From: Psychrobacter sp. UBA3483
GTDB taxonomy: Bacteria > Pseudomonadota > Gammaproteobacteria > Pseudomonadales > Moraxellaceae
Assembly (NCBI RefSeq): GCF_002377905.1
Contig: NZ_DFQS01000005.1
Span: 124,001 to 188,000, forward strand
Direction: 5' to 3'
DNA: 64,000 nt
The notes beneath the pieces were generated by a model. The model was not told the origin of the DNA and did not search any database. It worked only from the letters and a program-made list of their open reading frames with translations. Positions 1 to 9,628 of the stretch are shown one piece after another. Position numbers and translations under genes: made by a program. Positions within the stretch are counted from its first letter, which is position 1. Each line of letters opens with the position of its first letter.

Positions 1-1348
1 CATCACCCCAAAAGTAGGCATGATTGGTAAAAAATGACGGTAGCATCTTATATTTTTTAAAGGCTTCTAGCTGATCGGGGCGCGCAAACTGAGCATGAAT
101 AGGCACCGTACGGCGATCTTTATCAGCGGCTTGCCCCGTCTTTTTGACTGCATATTCATGAGCTTTGATAATCATATCTGTCGCGCCATCGCCATTATTA
201 TGGATAAACAACTGGTTATCGTGCTTATAAGCCTTGGCAAACATCTCATTGAGCGCATCTTGGCTGATACTCGGTAATCCACGACAATCTTTTTTGCAGT
301 CTCGTACTGGCGTCAAATAAGGTTGACTAAAATAAGCGGTCTTCCCTTGCGGCGAGCCATCAGCTATGATTTTAGTCCCTTGTACTTTAAAACCGTTTTG
401 ATAGGTTTTCCAAACAAAGTCTTTGTCCGCTAAGTTTTCATCTAAATCACTGCTGCCTGCCAGTGCGACTAAGTCTATTTTCAGCTTGCCAGCATCCGCT
501 TGTTTTTGGAAAAACTGAATAGTATTACGAGCCGTTGAACCGTTGTGGGCGGTAGTCAGACCATTTTTGGCATAATAATCTTGGGTTTGCTCAAAGAATT
601 TGGCTTGATCGGGCTCTAATACCTCTAGCATTTGCCGCATAAATGGATACATAGCGATTTCTTGGACGAGACCATTTGGTTCGCTAGAACCTTTAACCCG
701 TGCAATATTACCACCTTCTGGGTTTTTAGTATCTGCGGTAATGTTCAGGGCTGCTAAGGCCTTGCTATTAGCGACACCCATATGACCACTGGTATGTTGC
801 AAATATACAGGGTTATTGGGCAATACTTTATCGATATCTGCTTTGTTTGGATGACGACCTTCTTTTAATTGACTCTCATCATAACCCCAACCGTAGATCC
901 ATTCACCATCGGCGATGTTATTGTCCTTTTTATAGTCTTTTAAGGCTTGTAGTAATTTATCCATACTATCTATCTTGCCAACTGGCGGCGGGTTTAAATT
1001 TGCCTGACCCATGGTGTTTGACACCATATCAAAATGACTGTGCGGATCGATAAAACCCGGTAGCAAGGTTTTGCTGTTTAAATTCACTTGAGCGGCATTT
1101 TTATATTCTGACTGCGCCGTATTTAAATCGCCAACATAAGCAATTTTGCCAGCCTGCGTGACCAAAGCTTCGACCATCTGCGGCTGCTCACCTTCCATGG
1201 TGATGATATTGCCATTGTAATAAACCGTTGCTGAGTTGCTTGCTTGTTCTGTATTTGGCTGTTTTGCGGTGGTTTGCAGGGCAGTACAACCAATCATGCT
1301 CATCAGTCCAATACTCAGTAACGTCGGCTTAATGGTACTTATGGTCAT
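1..1348 (-). CDS. YtcJ-like metal-dependent amidohydrolase, C-terminus cut by window edge
   Basis: The reading frame runs off the left edge, so the C-terminal part is missing. It starts with ATG at 1348 preceded by AAGGAT. The N-terminus is a signal peptide ending in a lipobox-like MIGC (about residues 18-21), suggesting a lipoprotein or exported enzyme. It is followed by a short Gln/Asn/Ser-rich linker, the strand YYNGNIITMEG, and the metal-binding GFIDPHSHFD motif. These are typical of the amidohydrolase superfamily, YtcJ / N-substituted formamide deformylase branch (usually about 550-600 residues). About 449 residues are visible. Substrate cannot be told from sequence. It appears to be a single-gene unit. 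Confidence 0.85.
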   Translation of the reverse strand, partial: MTISTIKPTLLSIGLMSMIGCTALQTTAKQPNTEQASNSATVYYNGNIITMEGEQPQMVEALVTQAGKIAYVGDLNTAQSEYKNAAQVNLNSKTLLPGFIDPHSHFDMVSNTMGQANLNPPPVGKIDSMDKLLQALKDYKKDNNIADGEWIYGWGYDESQLKEGRHPNKADIDKVLPNNPVYLQHTSGHMGVANSKALAALNITADTKNPEGGNIARVKGSSEPNGLVQEIAMYPFMRQMLEVLEPDQAKFFEQTQDYYAKNGLTTAHNGSTARNTIQFFQKQADAGKLKIDLVALAGSSDLDENLADKDFVWKTYQNGFKVQGTKIIADGSPQGKTAYFSQPYLTPVRDCKKDCRGLPSISQDALNEMFAKAYKHDNQLFIHNNGDGATDMIIKAHEYAVKKTGQAADKDRRTVPIHAQFARPDQLEAFKKYKMLPSFFTNHAYFWGD

Positions 1349-1645
1349 GGCGCTATCCTTAATAGTGTTTTTATAGTTGTTTTTATACGAATAAGAGCTC
1401 TAACCAATTTAACGATAAAGCTTTAAAGGGTCAATGCTAGTTATGATTTTATCGTTGGTCAACAATGCCATCAGTTTAAAATAAATTCAATATTTTAACA
1501 GCCGAGGACGATGCTAAAGGCTCGGCTTATATTATTTGTGGAATATATTTTATAGAACAGTCAAGCACTGTATGATTTATATGAGAAGAAAATAAAAGGA
1601 ATGGTTTTTGGTGTTTGTCGGCTTGCAAAATAAAACCAACAGCCA

Positions 1646-1675
1646 TAAAAAAACCCCCATCAAAGTGATGAGGGT
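1646..1675 (-). terminator. Rho-independent terminator of tRNA-Asn
   Basis: Read leftward, a 10-bp stem (ACCCTCATCA / TGATGGGGGT, one G-T pair) with a CTT loop is followed by seven T residues. It lies about 57 bp downstream of the tRNA 3' end. Confidence 0.85.
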
Positions 1676-1731
1676 CTTGGCAAATGCCATAATCGAATCA
1701 AAGAAGATTCAAAAGATTTACGACTAAAATA

Positions 1732-1807
1732 TGGCTCTCCAACCTGGGCTCGAACCAGGGACACACGGATTAACAGTCCGTTGCTCTACCAACTGAGCTA
1801 TTGGAGA
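1732..1807 (-). tRNA. tRNA-Asn (anticodon GTT)
   Basis: A 76-nt cloverleaf can be drawn by hand. The acceptor stem is TCTCCAA / TTGGAGA with encoded GCCA at the 3' end. The D-arm contains AGCTCAGTTGGTAGAGC. The anticodon loop is CTGTTAA (anticodon at 1772-1774 on the opposite strand). The T-arm contains GGTTCGAGCC. A strong sigma-70 promoter lies upstream at 1880-1907 and a terminator at 1646-1675, so it is a single-gene transcription unit. Confidence 0.97.
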
Positions 1808-1879
1808 ATAAGCGGTAAGGGTTTTATTACTTACTGCGAGCTTAGAAAGTCTCTAACGAGTTCTTGCTAAGTGGGGCGT

Positions 1880-1907
1880 ATTCTAGCAAAGATAAAAAAT
1901 ACGTCAA
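1880..1907 (-). promoter_or_regulatory. Sigma-70 promoter of tRNA-Asn
   Basis: Leftward, -35 TTGACG (1907-1902), a 16-nt spacer and -10 TAGAAT (1885-1880). The predicted start would leave a leader of about 65 nt before the tRNA. The core GCGCC-like discriminator expected of stringent promoters is approximated by ACGCCCC. Confidence 0.7.
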
Positions 1908-2135
1908 GCTTTTTTTTGCAGATTTTAGAAAGATTACGTATTTACTTGGTAGATAAAAGCATTTACAAGGTTTTTCGCGCCAATACAGGGCTAAAGTAAG
2001 CATAAATAACCCTAGCCAAATCAATAAAGAATATCTGCTACGCTCATTCTAAGGTCTTTATTTGCGATTTAGCAGAGGCTGCTGTATAACAGATATTTAA
2101 AATAAATAGGTTTTTCGATAACAGCAAGGAATATT

Positions 2136-2744
2136 ATGTCGCAATACAATACCAGCTCTACTGCCAAAAGCGCGCCTCTCAATCATGAATTGTATATGTC
2201 GGTGCTGATGACGCCAGATATGGCCAATTTTATTGGTAACGTCCATGGGGGTGATTTGCTCAAGATGCTCGACCAAGTCGCTTATGCTTGCGCCAGTCGC
2301 TACAGTGGTAGCTATGTAGTGACGCTATCGGTCGATCAAGTAATGTTCCGCGAGCCTATCTACGTGGGCGAGTTGGTAACTTTTGCCGCTAGTATCAATT
2401 ATGTCGGCAGAACATCTATGGAGGTGGGCATACGGGTTGAAGCAGAGGACGTTCGCGCCCGTACGATTCGCCATACCAATAGTTGTTACTTTACTATGGT
2501 GGCGATTGATGATAACGGTAAACCGACGCCTGTACCTGCGCTTGATATTAAAAATGAGATGCAGCAGTGCCGTTTTGATGCAGGCTTAGCGCGTAAAGAA
2601 TTGCGTATGCAAAGCTCACATCGCCCGAGCTGCGATATTGATCAGATGATTAGCGAAAGCTTAGGCGCTAATAAGGTGACAGATAAAAGTGGCAACGACA
2701 ATGATATGATTGGTGAGCTTTCTCAACATGAGAACCGCAAATAA
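2136..2744 (+). CDS. Acyl-CoA thioesterase, hotdog fold (YciA/ACOT type)
   Basis: 202 residues. ATG is preceded by AAGGA. Hydrolyses acyl-CoA to free acid and CoA in the cytoplasm, by family. The hotdog core (residues about 15-135) has the helix motif GNVHGGDLLKMLDQVAYACA, in which the GG and the acidic residue are the usual active-site positions, then VTLSVDQVMFREPIYVGE and VGRTSMEVGIRVEAED. The C-terminal about 60 residues (QQCRFDAG onward) are polar and outside the fold. Chain length specificity cannot be deduced. It stands alone, 190 bp before the CDF exporter. Confidence 0.88.
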   Translation: MSQYNTSSTAKSAPLNHELYMSVLMTPDMANFIGNVHGGDLLKMLDQVAYACASRYSGSYVVTLSVDQVMFREPIYVGELVTFAASINYVGRTSMEVGIRVEAEDVRARTIRHTNSCYFTMVAIDDNGKPTPVPALDIKNEMQQCRFDAGLARKELRMQSSHRPSCDIDQMISESLGANKVTDKSGNDNDMIGELSQHENRK

Positions 2745-2930
2745 AGCGCTTTTTACCCATCAAAACCATCAATACTTCAACAAAGTCTCACGAAAACATT
2801 ACTGACCAGCAGTAGGTATTTGGTTAAATTTAATGATAAATAAGACAGTTCACGATCGTTAGCGCTCATGGCTTAACTTTTTTGATGGCTGTTTTAATTC
2901 ATTGTATTAACCATTAATGTTGAGACTCAT

Positions 2931-4100
2931 ATGAGTTCAAAAAAAACTGTATCATCAAGCATGCCTTCCAAAGACCAGCCCACACCGCCAGTCGTCCGTA
3001 CCCGCGGTGCTGGCAGTGCGCGTTCTATTGCCAATTTGACTAAAGATACCAGTACTACCGAAGACGGTATCAATCCTAAGCTCAGTTTTACTAACGTCAT
3101 GAACCCTGAAACCAATCAGCAAGACAAGAAACAGGAAGACAAGAAACAGGAAGACAAGAAATCCTCGTCGCTGGTTACTGTACTAATTGCCGTTGGGGCT
3201 AATATTATTATTGCCATTGCCAAAACGGTGGCGGCATTTATGACTGGTTCCGCTTCTATGATTGCCGAATCAGCGCACTCATGGGCGGATGCTGGCAACG
3301 GTACCTTGCTCATTGTGGCGGAGAAAAAAGCGGTCAAACCTGCCGATAACAGCCATCCGTTAGGCTATGGTAAAGAATCATACGTATGGTCGATGATTGC
3401 CGCTTTTGGCGTTTTTATGGCAGGCTCGATTGTTTCTATCTATACCGGTATCACCGAATGGAATGCGCCTGAAACAGAAACAAATTACACCATTGGATTT
3501 ATTATTTTGGCAGTGGCCTTTGTGCTTGAAGGTTTTTCTCTGGCGCAGGCGTATTTACAAAGTAAAAAGCATGGTCAGGCTATCAATGTCAGTGCGTTAG
3601 GTTATGTGGTGAATACTTCAAACCCAACGTTGCGCGGGGTGTTTTTTGAGGATTTGGCCGCGGTCATTGGCTTGGTGGTCGCAACGGCAGCGATGGGTAT
3701 GCATGCCTATACAGGTGAGCCATTTTGGGATGCCCTTGGTTCTATTATCGTTGGCATATTATTGGGTATGGTTGCCATCTTTTTAATCAATCGCAATCGT
3801 GATTTTTTGGTTGGCTATAAAGTCTCAGAAAAAACCCACTGCTATGTCTTAACGGAGCTATTGAATCATCCTGATATCGACAGCGTCTCTTATTTGCACC
3901 TAGAGTGGGTCGGGCCTAAAAAAATATTTATGGTGGCAGCGGTTGATATCGCTGGTAATCAACAAGAACAGCAAATCGCGCAAAAATTTGAAGATATTGA
4001 AAGCCAATTCCGTGCCAATCCATTATTTCAAGAAGCGATTTTGACATTATCCGTTCCCAATGCTGAGGTTTTACGCCTGCCAGATGATCAGTGTGCTTAA
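2931..4100 (+). CDS. Cation diffusion facilitator (CDF) family metal transporter
   Basis: 389 residues. A cytosolic N-terminus of about 80 residues with low-complexity QEDKK repeats precedes six predicted membrane helices and a short cytosolic C-terminal domain. Helix 2 carries AESAHSWADAGNG, the metal-site HxxxD pair, followed by HPLGYGKESYVWS, the signature of the SLC30A9-like CDF branch. A second acidic site is seen in LRGVFFEDLAAVIGL. By family it exports Zn2+ or another divalent cation in exchange for protons. The specific metal is not readable from the sequence. The N-terminal 15-bp tandem repeat (3120-3161) is unusual. Confidence 0.9.
   Translation: MSSKKTVSSSMPSKDQPTPPVVRTRGAGSARSIANLTKDTSTTEDGINPKLSFTNVMNPETNQQDKKQEDKKQEDKKSSSLVTVLIAVGANIIIAIAKTVAAFMTGSASMIAESAHSWADAGNGTLLIVAEKKAVKPADNSHPLGYGKESYVWSMIAAFGVFMAGSIVSIYTGITEWNAPETETNYTIGFIILAVAFVLEGFSLAQAYLQSKKHGQAINVSALGYVVNTSNPTLRGVFFEDLAAVIGLVVATAAMGMHAYTGEPFWDALGSIIVGILLGMVAIFLINRNRDFLVGYKVSEKTHCYVLTELLNHPDIDSVSYLHLEWVGPKKIFMVAAVDIAGNQQEQQIAQKFEDIESQFRANPLFQEAILTLSVPNAEVLRLPDDQCA
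3120..3161 (+). repeat. 15-bp in-frame tandem repeat in CDF N-terminus
   Basis: Two full copies of a 15-bp unit CAGGAAGACAAGAAA plus a partial first copy CAAGACAAGAAA encode QDKK-QEDKK-QEDKK. Copy-number changes would keep the frame and lengthen or shorten the charged cytosolic tail. Confidence 0.85.
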
Positions 4101-4152
4101 TAAGATTTGCCATATAATAAATAATCTTCACCTATAATAATAAGAGTCCTAC

Positions 4153-4851
4153 ATGAAAAATTACCTAAAATCTTGCAAAAAAAATACCAGTCGGCGTCCT
4201 ACTACTACTACTACTACTACTATCAATCCATTGCTTACTTTGGTGGTGACAACGCTTCTATCAGCTCCTATTGCCAATGCAGAATTGATTATCCACAGTG
4301 AGCCTAATACCGTTCGTCAGGACACCAATAATATTGCCAATCAGCAAATTGCTAAACAAGCACCGAGCGATGTTTCTATCATCAAACTGATGCAAGTGAT
4401 GCATATCGACGAGCAAATCCAAGCTATCGTCAATGGACAACAAGCGGCCATTGATGCCATTAATACGCAAACCAAAAATCAGGCTCAGAGTAATAGTCAG
4501 CGCGGCGGCGACAAGAATTTAAATAAGCGTCAACGCGAGCTACAAGAACAGATTCAAAGTGTCTTAGGTCAATACGCTAAGATTATGACTAACGGTATCG
4601 GCAATGCAGCCGACGCCCAAACCTTAACGCAAGCCTATATTAGTGCGGCTAGAACGTACTACACGCAAGCTGAAGTTGACGCCCAAATAAAATTCTACGA
4701 CACAAAGATGGGGCAAAGTATCCTTGCTAAGCAGCCACAAATTACCGCAGCTTTTTTACAGCAATCCTTGCCTGATGATACCAGCGAGACTGAAGCGCAG
4801 CTAAGCGAGCTTTTGCCACAAATGAAGCGGATTATTAAAGGCGTCTTTTAA
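4153..4851 (+). CDS. Exported DUF2059-domain protein
   Basis: 232 residues. ATG preceded by AAGAG. The n-region KNYLKSCKKNTSRRP is strongly basic, followed by seven Thr and a hydrophobic stretch ending ANA-E, so it is a Sec substrate with cleavage near residue 43. The mature part contains a Gln/Asn-rich segment (about 100-125) and then a DUF2059 domain with LTQAYISAARTYYTQAEVDAQIKFYDTKMGQ (residues about 155-190). DUF2059 proteins are small periplasmic proteins of unknown function. No partner is evident; upstream CDF is 52 bp away in the same direction, so co-transcription is possible. Confidence 0.8.
   Translation: MKNYLKSCKKNTSRRPTTTTTTTINPLLTLVVTTLLSAPIANAELIIHSEPNTVRQDTNNIANQQIAKQAPSDVSIIKLMQVMHIDEQIQAIVNGQQAAIDAINTQTKNQAQSNSQRGGDKNLNKRQRELQEQIQSVLGQYAKIMTNGIGNAADAQTLTQAYISAARTYYTQAEVDAQIKFYDTKMGQSILAKQPQITAAFLQQSLPDDTSETEAQLSELLPQMKRIIKGVF
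4201..4221 (+). repeat. (ACT)7 trinucleotide repeat
   Basis: Seven perfect ACT codons encode seven Thr in the signal-peptide region of the DUF2059 protein. A triplet repeat changes length without frameshift. Confidence 0.9.
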
Positions 4852-4965
4852 TATTATTATTTTTAAGTCTACTTCCAATGCATCTTATGCACCTTAACGC
4901 ACGTCTTTAAAATCAATATTGCTAGACTTAATAGTAGTTTGTAAGACTAAATTCTTTAGGTATAA

Positions 4966-4994
4966 AAAAAGGTCACCCTATAAGTGACCTTTTT
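4966..4994. terminator. Bidirectional terminator between DUF2059 gene and dps
   Basis: Hairpin AAAAAGGTCAC / GTGACCTTTTT with a 7-nt loop. T-runs are present on both strands, serving the rightward gene that ends at 4851 and the leftward dps that ends at 5031. Confidence 0.8.
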
Positions 4995-5030
4995 CAAACA
5001 ACATTTATTTATAGACTTTTTCAGTCGCTG

Positions 5031-5519
5031 TTACTTTTTCTTTGGGGCATTTGCACCAATAAACCAAGCGTCTTTATCAACGATACGGCTTACTTCGGTC
5101 AGCAAATCCGCCGTATCTTCATCGCCTGCGTCACCCGCAGTATCAATGCCTTCGCGCAGTGAAGCGGCAATGGTTTTATAGCGATTGGTAAGCTCGCGTA
5201 CGTGCTCATCAACTTCTGTGATATCAGTTGGATAAGTCTCTAAGATAGAGTCTTCGACCACACGCTTAGAGATACCATTGGCTTTACCGCCAAGGATAAC
5301 GATGCGTTCGGCAACTGTATCAAATGCTTCAGTCAAACGCTCATAAGTCTCGTCTAGTAATTGATGTACACCGATAAAGCCAGTACCTTGCAAGTTCCAA
5401 TGGCACTGCTTGCTGTCCATACTTAGGTCAATCAGATTGGCTAAGTTAGCGTTCAACAATTCAACCATTTTTTCAGCTGTTTTGTCATCAATACCACTTG
5501 CGTAACGTTCTCTCATCAT
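5031..5519 (-). CDS. dps: Dps-family DNA-binding ferritin-like protein
   Basis: 162 residues, usual Dps length. By family it forms a dodecamer that oxidises and stores iron and shields DNA in starvation or peroxide stress. The ferroxidase-site helix motif is clear: KQCHWNLQGTGFIGVHQLLDETYERL, including the H, D and E ligands at the dimer interface. The N-terminal tail is short, with few Lys, so DNA binding may be weak; Lys lies at the C-terminal end (NAPKKK). The start could be either of two adjacent ATG codons (5519 or 5516); GGAG is better spaced for the second. It is transcribed divergently from uvrB. Confidence 0.93.
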   Translation of the reverse strand: MMRERYASGIDDKTAEKMVELLNANLANLIDLSMDSKQCHWNLQGTGFIGVHQLLDETYERLTEAFDTVAERIVILGGKANGISKRVVEDSILETYPTDITEVDEHVRELTNRYKTIAASLREGIDTAGDAGDEDTADLLTEVSRIVDKDAWFIGANAPKKK

Positions 5520-5974
5520 TTACTCCATTATTTTAAGTTTTTATTAGTTGTTGGATTAATCTTTAAGCATGTTGTTGATTGTACTTATTGCTTATTCATA
5601 CTGCTTGTTCATTAATTCAGTACTCATAGTAGCAAGTTATGAGAGCGATTTAACCCCTATGTTTTAGGCTTTATTAAGTGGTCGTGTAATGACTTTGTTA
5701 AACGTGAAAAGCTTTGTAAAGTTAACTGCCATTCTAAACCTTTCCTATAAATAATAGACGTTACATGAATAGTAAAGTTTTTAAGGTAATTAACTTATTA
5801 ACCCTTATTTTAATGTTGAGCGATGATAAATCTGGTTTAGATTTTAGGGTTCGACTAGCTAAGCGAACAACAAATGAAACCCACGATTATCCTTTAAAAA
5901 CTGTGCTTTAGACCCCATATTGTTATCAACCTAAGCTCTTATAACTTTTTATAAATGTCAGGAAGAAAGCCATT
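5520..5974. other. 455-bp divergent intergenic region dps/uvrB
   Basis: No gene is seen. It carries the promoters of both flanking genes and an inverted repeat at 5849-5868, annotated separately. Confidence 0.6.
5849..5868. promoter_or_regulatory. Inverted repeat upstream of uvrB, candidate operator
   Basis: Perfect 5-bp arms GTTCG and CGAAC are separated by 10 bp (5854-5863) and lie about 107 bp before the uvrB start. The form (GTTCG-N10-CGAAC) resembles a repressor operator. It does not match the E. coli LexA consensus CTG-N10-CAG. Function is inferred only from position and symmetry. Confidence 0.3.
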
Positions 5975-8086
5975 ATGCGAATGCCTGAACCGCGCTCGTC
6001 GCGTCAGTTAAACCAATTGGCCACTCAGCTGCAAGGCGAAGCTGAAATCAGTGGTGTCAACGCGTCTGGTACGCAAATATCAAGCCGCGCCTTTGAGATG
6101 GTCACCGACTTTGAGCCGGCAGGCGATCAACCGCAAGCGATTGCAAAGCTTGTTAAGGGTATCAATGCGGGGATGGATGAGCAGCTATTACTCGGTGTGA
6201 CCGGTTCTGGTAAGACTTATACCATGGCAAAGGTCATCTCTGAATGCCAACGTCCAACCATTATTATGGCGCACAACAAAACCCTTGCCGCGCAGCTTTA
6301 TGGTGAGTTTAAAGCGTTCTTTCCAAATAATGCGGTTGAGTATTTTGTCAGTTATTACGACTATTATCAGCCGGAAGCCTATGTTGCTGCCAGCGACACC
6401 TTTATCGAAAAAGACAGCGCCATCAACGACCATATTGACCAAATGCGCCTATCAGCGACGCGGGCGCTACTTGAACGCCGTGATGCGATTATCGTGGCTT
6501 CGGTCTCCTGCATTTATGGTTTGGGCGACCCAGAAAGCTATCTAAAAATGCTTTTGCATATCGTCGTCGGCGACAAAATCGATCGTACTGCTACTATTAA
6601 ACGTTTGGTTGAAATGCAATATAACCGTAATGAGCTAGATTTTGGCCGCGGTACCTATCGCTTGCGTGGTGAGCTATTAGATATTTATCCTGCGGAATCT
6701 GAGCAGCTAGCGGTGCGTGTGCATCTGTTTGATGATGAAGTGGAGAAAATCACTTGGTTTGACCCATTAACCGGCAAAACCGTGCGAAGTGTGCCGCGTA
6801 TTACCATTTATCCAAAATCGCATTATGTGACTCCGCGCAATAAATTGGAAGCGGCAAGTCATACGATTCGCGCCGAGCTTGAGCCGCGTCTCGAGTATTT
6901 TCGCGATAATAATAAATTGGTTGAAGCGCAGCGTTTAAAAGAGCGTACCCAGTATGACCTTGAGATGATTCAGCAGCTCGGCTACTGTAACGGTATCGAA
7001 AACTACTCGCAGCATCTGTCTGGTCGGCCATCGGGGGAGGCACCGCCGACTTTGTTTGATTATATTCCAGAAGATGCGCTGTTATTTATCGATGAATCGC
7101 ACGTGACGGTGTCGCAAATTGGCGCGATGTACAAAGGCGATAGGTCGCGTAAAGAAAACCTCGTCAATTACGGCTTTCGCTTGCCAAGTGCGATGAATAA
7201 TCGTCCGATGAAGTTTGAAGAGTGGGAGCGTATCAAGCCAAAGACCATTTATGTTAGCGCCACGCCAGCACAGTATGAGCTTGAACATAGCGAGCAGGTG
7301 GTCGAGCAAGTGGTACGTCCAACGGGTCTGATTGACCCTGAGATTGAGATTCGTCCGGTATTGACGCAGGTGGATGATGTGCTATCAGAGATTACCAAAC
7401 GCCGTGAAAAAGATGAGCGCGTGTTGATTACCACCTTGACTAAGCGTATGTCAGAGGATTTGACCAGTTATCTAAAAGAGTACGATGTCAAAGTCGCCTA
7501 TCTGCACTCGGATATTGATACGGTAGAGCGTATGCAAATTATTCATGAGCTGCGTACAGGCGTGCATGATGTGTTGGTTGGTATTAACTTGCTACGCGAA
7601 GGGCTTGATATGCCAGAGGTCTCATTGGTGGCGATATTTGATGCGGATAAAGAAGGCTTTTTGCGTTCTGAGCGTGCGCTGATTCAGACCATTGGTCGTG
7701 CGGCGCGCCATATCAACGGTAAAGCGATTTTGTACGCGGATCGTATTACGCCGAGTATGGAAAAAGCGATAGAGGAGACCGACCGTCGCCGCGAAAAACA
7801 AGTCGCCTTTAACCTCGAGCACAATATTACGCCAAAAGGCGCACGCCGTAGTATCACCGATAAAATTGATACCGGTGAAAACCTCGATGCTAACGACAAT
7901 CAAGTGATTCCTGTGAAAAGTAATCTGCCTGATGTCGATATCAACATTTTGCGCAGCCCTGATTTGCTCGCCAAAGAAATCAAACGTTTAGAGAAGCAGA
8001 TGCAGCAAATGTCGCGAGATTTGAAGTTTGAAGAAGCGGCAAAAACGCGTGATAAAGTGCTAGAGTTAAAAGCGCATTTGATTTAA
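5975..8086 (+). CDS. uvrB: Excinuclease ABC subunit B
   Basis: 703 residues, slightly longer than E. coli UvrB (673) because of a 40-residue N-terminal extension. It is the damage-verifying helicase of nucleotide excision repair and acts with UvrA and UvrC. Visible elements: [11 protein letters not shown], Walker [11 protein letters not shown], the beta-hairpin region [27 protein letters not shown]-like FIDESHVT, helicase motif [28 protein letters not shown], and a C-terminal UVR domain ([22 protein letters not shown]) that contacts UvrC. SD AGGA lies 11 bases before the start. Followed by a terminator. Confidence 0.97.
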   Translation: MRMPEPRSSRQLNQLATQLQGEAEISGVNASGTQISSRAFEMVTDFEPAGDQPQAIAKLVKGINAGMDEQLLLGVTGSGKTYTMAKVISECQRPTIIMAHNKTLAAQLYGEFKAFFPNNAVEYFVSYYDYYQPEAYVAASDTFIEKDSAINDHIDQMRLSATRALLERRDAIIVASVSCIYGLGDPESYLKMLLHIVVGDKIDRTATIKRLVEMQYNRNELDFGRGTYRLRGELLDIYPAESEQLAVRVHLFDDEVEKITWFDPLTGKTVRSVPRITIYPKSHYVTPRNKLEAASHTIRAELEPRLEYFRDNNKLVEAQRLKERTQYDLEMIQQLGYCNGIENYSQHLSGRPSGEAPPTLFDYIPEDALLFIDESHVTVSQIGAMYKGDRSRKENLVNYGFRLPSAMNNRPMKFEEWERIKPKTIYVSATPAQYELEHSEQVVEQVVRPTGLIDPEIEIRPVLTQVDDVLSEITKRREKDERVLITTLTKRMSEDLTSYLKEYDVKVAYLHSDIDTVERMQIIHELRTGVHDVLVGINLLREGLDMPEVSLVAIFDADKEGFLRSERALIQTIGRAARHINGKAILYADRITPSMEKAIEETDRRREKQVAFNLEHNITPKGARRSITDKIDTGENLDANDNQVIPVKSNLPDVDINILRSPDLLAKEIKRLEKQMQQMSRDLKFEEAAKTRDKVLELKAHLI

Positions 8087-8118
8087 TGGTTTAATTCCGA
8101 TTGAATGTAGACGTAGAT

Positions 8119-8154
8119 AAGGTGAGTTGCATAAGCTGCAGCTCACCTTTTTTT
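8119..8154 (+). terminator. Terminator of uvrB
   Basis: Stem AAGGTGAG / CTCACCTT with an internal TGCA pairing, followed by a run of T residues. Confidence 0.85.
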
Positions 8155-8312
8155 ATTTAACAGTGAGAATCAAGAAAACTTGTCCTTGTATGTATTGATA
8201 ACTAATAATTTGCTATTAGATAACTTGTAATTATACCAAATGCCACTTAAGATGATATGAAGCAGCGGCATGCGCTATATCACTCACGGACGACTTAGGC
8301 GGATTACCTATC

Positions 8313-9383
8313 ATGCATAATAATATCAATAACAATAGTCATAAATTACTCAAGTTAGACTTCAATGAAAACTCTTTAGGCATGTCGGACGCTGCCAAAG
8401 AAGCCATCACCAATGCGTTGGCTGGCGCTGCTCGCTATCCTGACAAACATCGCGCTACGCTGCTGAACAAAGTAGCGGCTCTCAACGGCGTCCCTGAAAA
8501 TCAGGTTTTATTGGGCAATGGCTCAATTGAGAATATCAGAGCGGTCGTACAAATGCTGCATGACAAAGCCTTGAAAACAGACATAGAATTTCAGCTTATC
8601 ATTCCAGACCCAACTTTCGGCTGTGCCGAGCTGTATGCACGCTCCTTAGGTATACCCGTGGTCAAAGTGCCATTAACTCGCGATGATTACGACTTAGACT
8701 TTGATAACCTAAAAAAAGCTGCCGCTACGTTTGACGGTATCAGTCTTTTTTATTTGTGCAATCCCAATAACCCAACCGCTATCATTACCGAAACGGATAC
8801 GCTCAAAGCGTGGATAGAAAATGCGCCAAAAAACCACTACTTCTTAGTGGATGAAGCCTACTTTGGCTATATTACAGACCCAAGTTTTGAGAGTGGCGTT
8901 GAATGGATAAAAGAGGGACTATCGGATAACCTGATTGTCGTGCGCACTTTTTCAAAATTATTTGGGCTTGCAGGCTTGCGTGTCGGTTATGCGATTGCCA
9001 ATCCGCAGATGATTGCAGACATTGGGTCTTTAATGTCTACGGATAATATCAACATGTTAGGTGCCGTTGCGGCAATAGCAACGCTACAAGACGAGGCGTT
9101 TTTGGCGTACAGTTTGCAAACCACCAATCAGGCAAGGCAACTGATGGAGACGGCGCTCGATGAGTTGGGACTGCGCTATTTGCCTTCACAAACCAATTTT
9201 ATTTTTCATGCGGTCAATGGTGATGTGCAAACCTATATCGATCGAATGTGTGAACATGGTATTGCCGTTGGTCGCGAGTTTCCCTCGATTCCAGGTTTCA
9301 ATCGCATCACACTTGGTACGCCCGAAGAGATGACAGTCGTTATTAAGACGTTGCAGTTATTTCGTGAAAAAGGGTGGGTGTGA
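8313..9383 (+). CDS. Class I/II PLP-dependent aminotransferase, HisC-like
   Basis: 356 residues, the size of histidinol-phosphate aminotransferase. Typical features are LDFNENSLGMS at the N-terminus, NGSIENI in the phosphate-binding region, CNPNNPTA (Asn contacting the cofactor), DEAYFGY, the PLP lysine in RTFSKLFGLAGLRVGY, and the C-terminal Arg in FNRITLGTPEE that binds substrate carboxylate. The fold is secure; whether it is the true HisC or a paralogue with another amino acid substrate is not, since no his genes are nearby. No strong SD is seen before ATG. Single-gene unit with its own terminator. Confidence 0.88.
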   Translation: MHNNINNNSHKLLKLDFNENSLGMSDAAKEAITNALAGAARYPDKHRATLLNKVAALNGVPENQVLLGNGSIENIRAVVQMLHDKALKTDIEFQLIIPDPTFGCAELYARSLGIPVVKVPLTRDDYDLDFDNLKKAAATFDGISLFYLCNPNNPTAIITETDTLKAWIENAPKNHYFLVDEAYFGYITDPSFESGVEWIKEGLSDNLIVVRTFSKLFGLAGLRVGYAIANPQMIADIGSLMSTDNINMLGAVAAIATLQDEAFLAYSLQTTNQARQLMETALDELGLRYLPSQTNFIFHAVNGDVQTYIDRMCEHGIAVGREFPSIPGFNRITLGTPEEMTVVIKTLQLFREKGWV

Positions 9384-9416
9384 TTACATACCATCGTATG
9401 ATGTAGTTTACCAACA

Positions 9417-9456
9417 AAGAAAGGAGAGGTGCTTAAACAGCATCTTTCCTTTTTTA
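9417..9456 (+). terminator. Terminator of HisC-like aminotransferase gene
   Basis: Imperfect hairpin AAAGGAGAGGTGC / GCATCTTTCCTTT with a TTAAACA loop followed by T residues, about 35 bp after the stop codon. Confidence 0.7.
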
Positions 9457-9628
9457 CCAACATCAAACGCAGTTTTACATATTCTGTCTTAAAAAATGTC
9501 AGCACACCTTATAGGATAAGTTAATAAAGCACGATTTATCATAAGTAAATATGCGAAGCGCATACCATAAAGACCATAAGAATAAACGTGCTAAAGGTTT
9601 TTAAAATTTTAATACAAAGGGTGTATGT

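Noticed and set aside
1500..1527. AGCCGAG / CTCGGCT hairpin
   Set aside because: No T-run on either strand and upstream of the amidohydrolase start; cannot be assigned as terminator or riboswitch.
1842..2024. 60-residue minus-strand frame between tRNA-Asn and the thioesterase gene
   Set aside because: Covers the tRNA promoter; hydrophobic by AT-richness and no SD.
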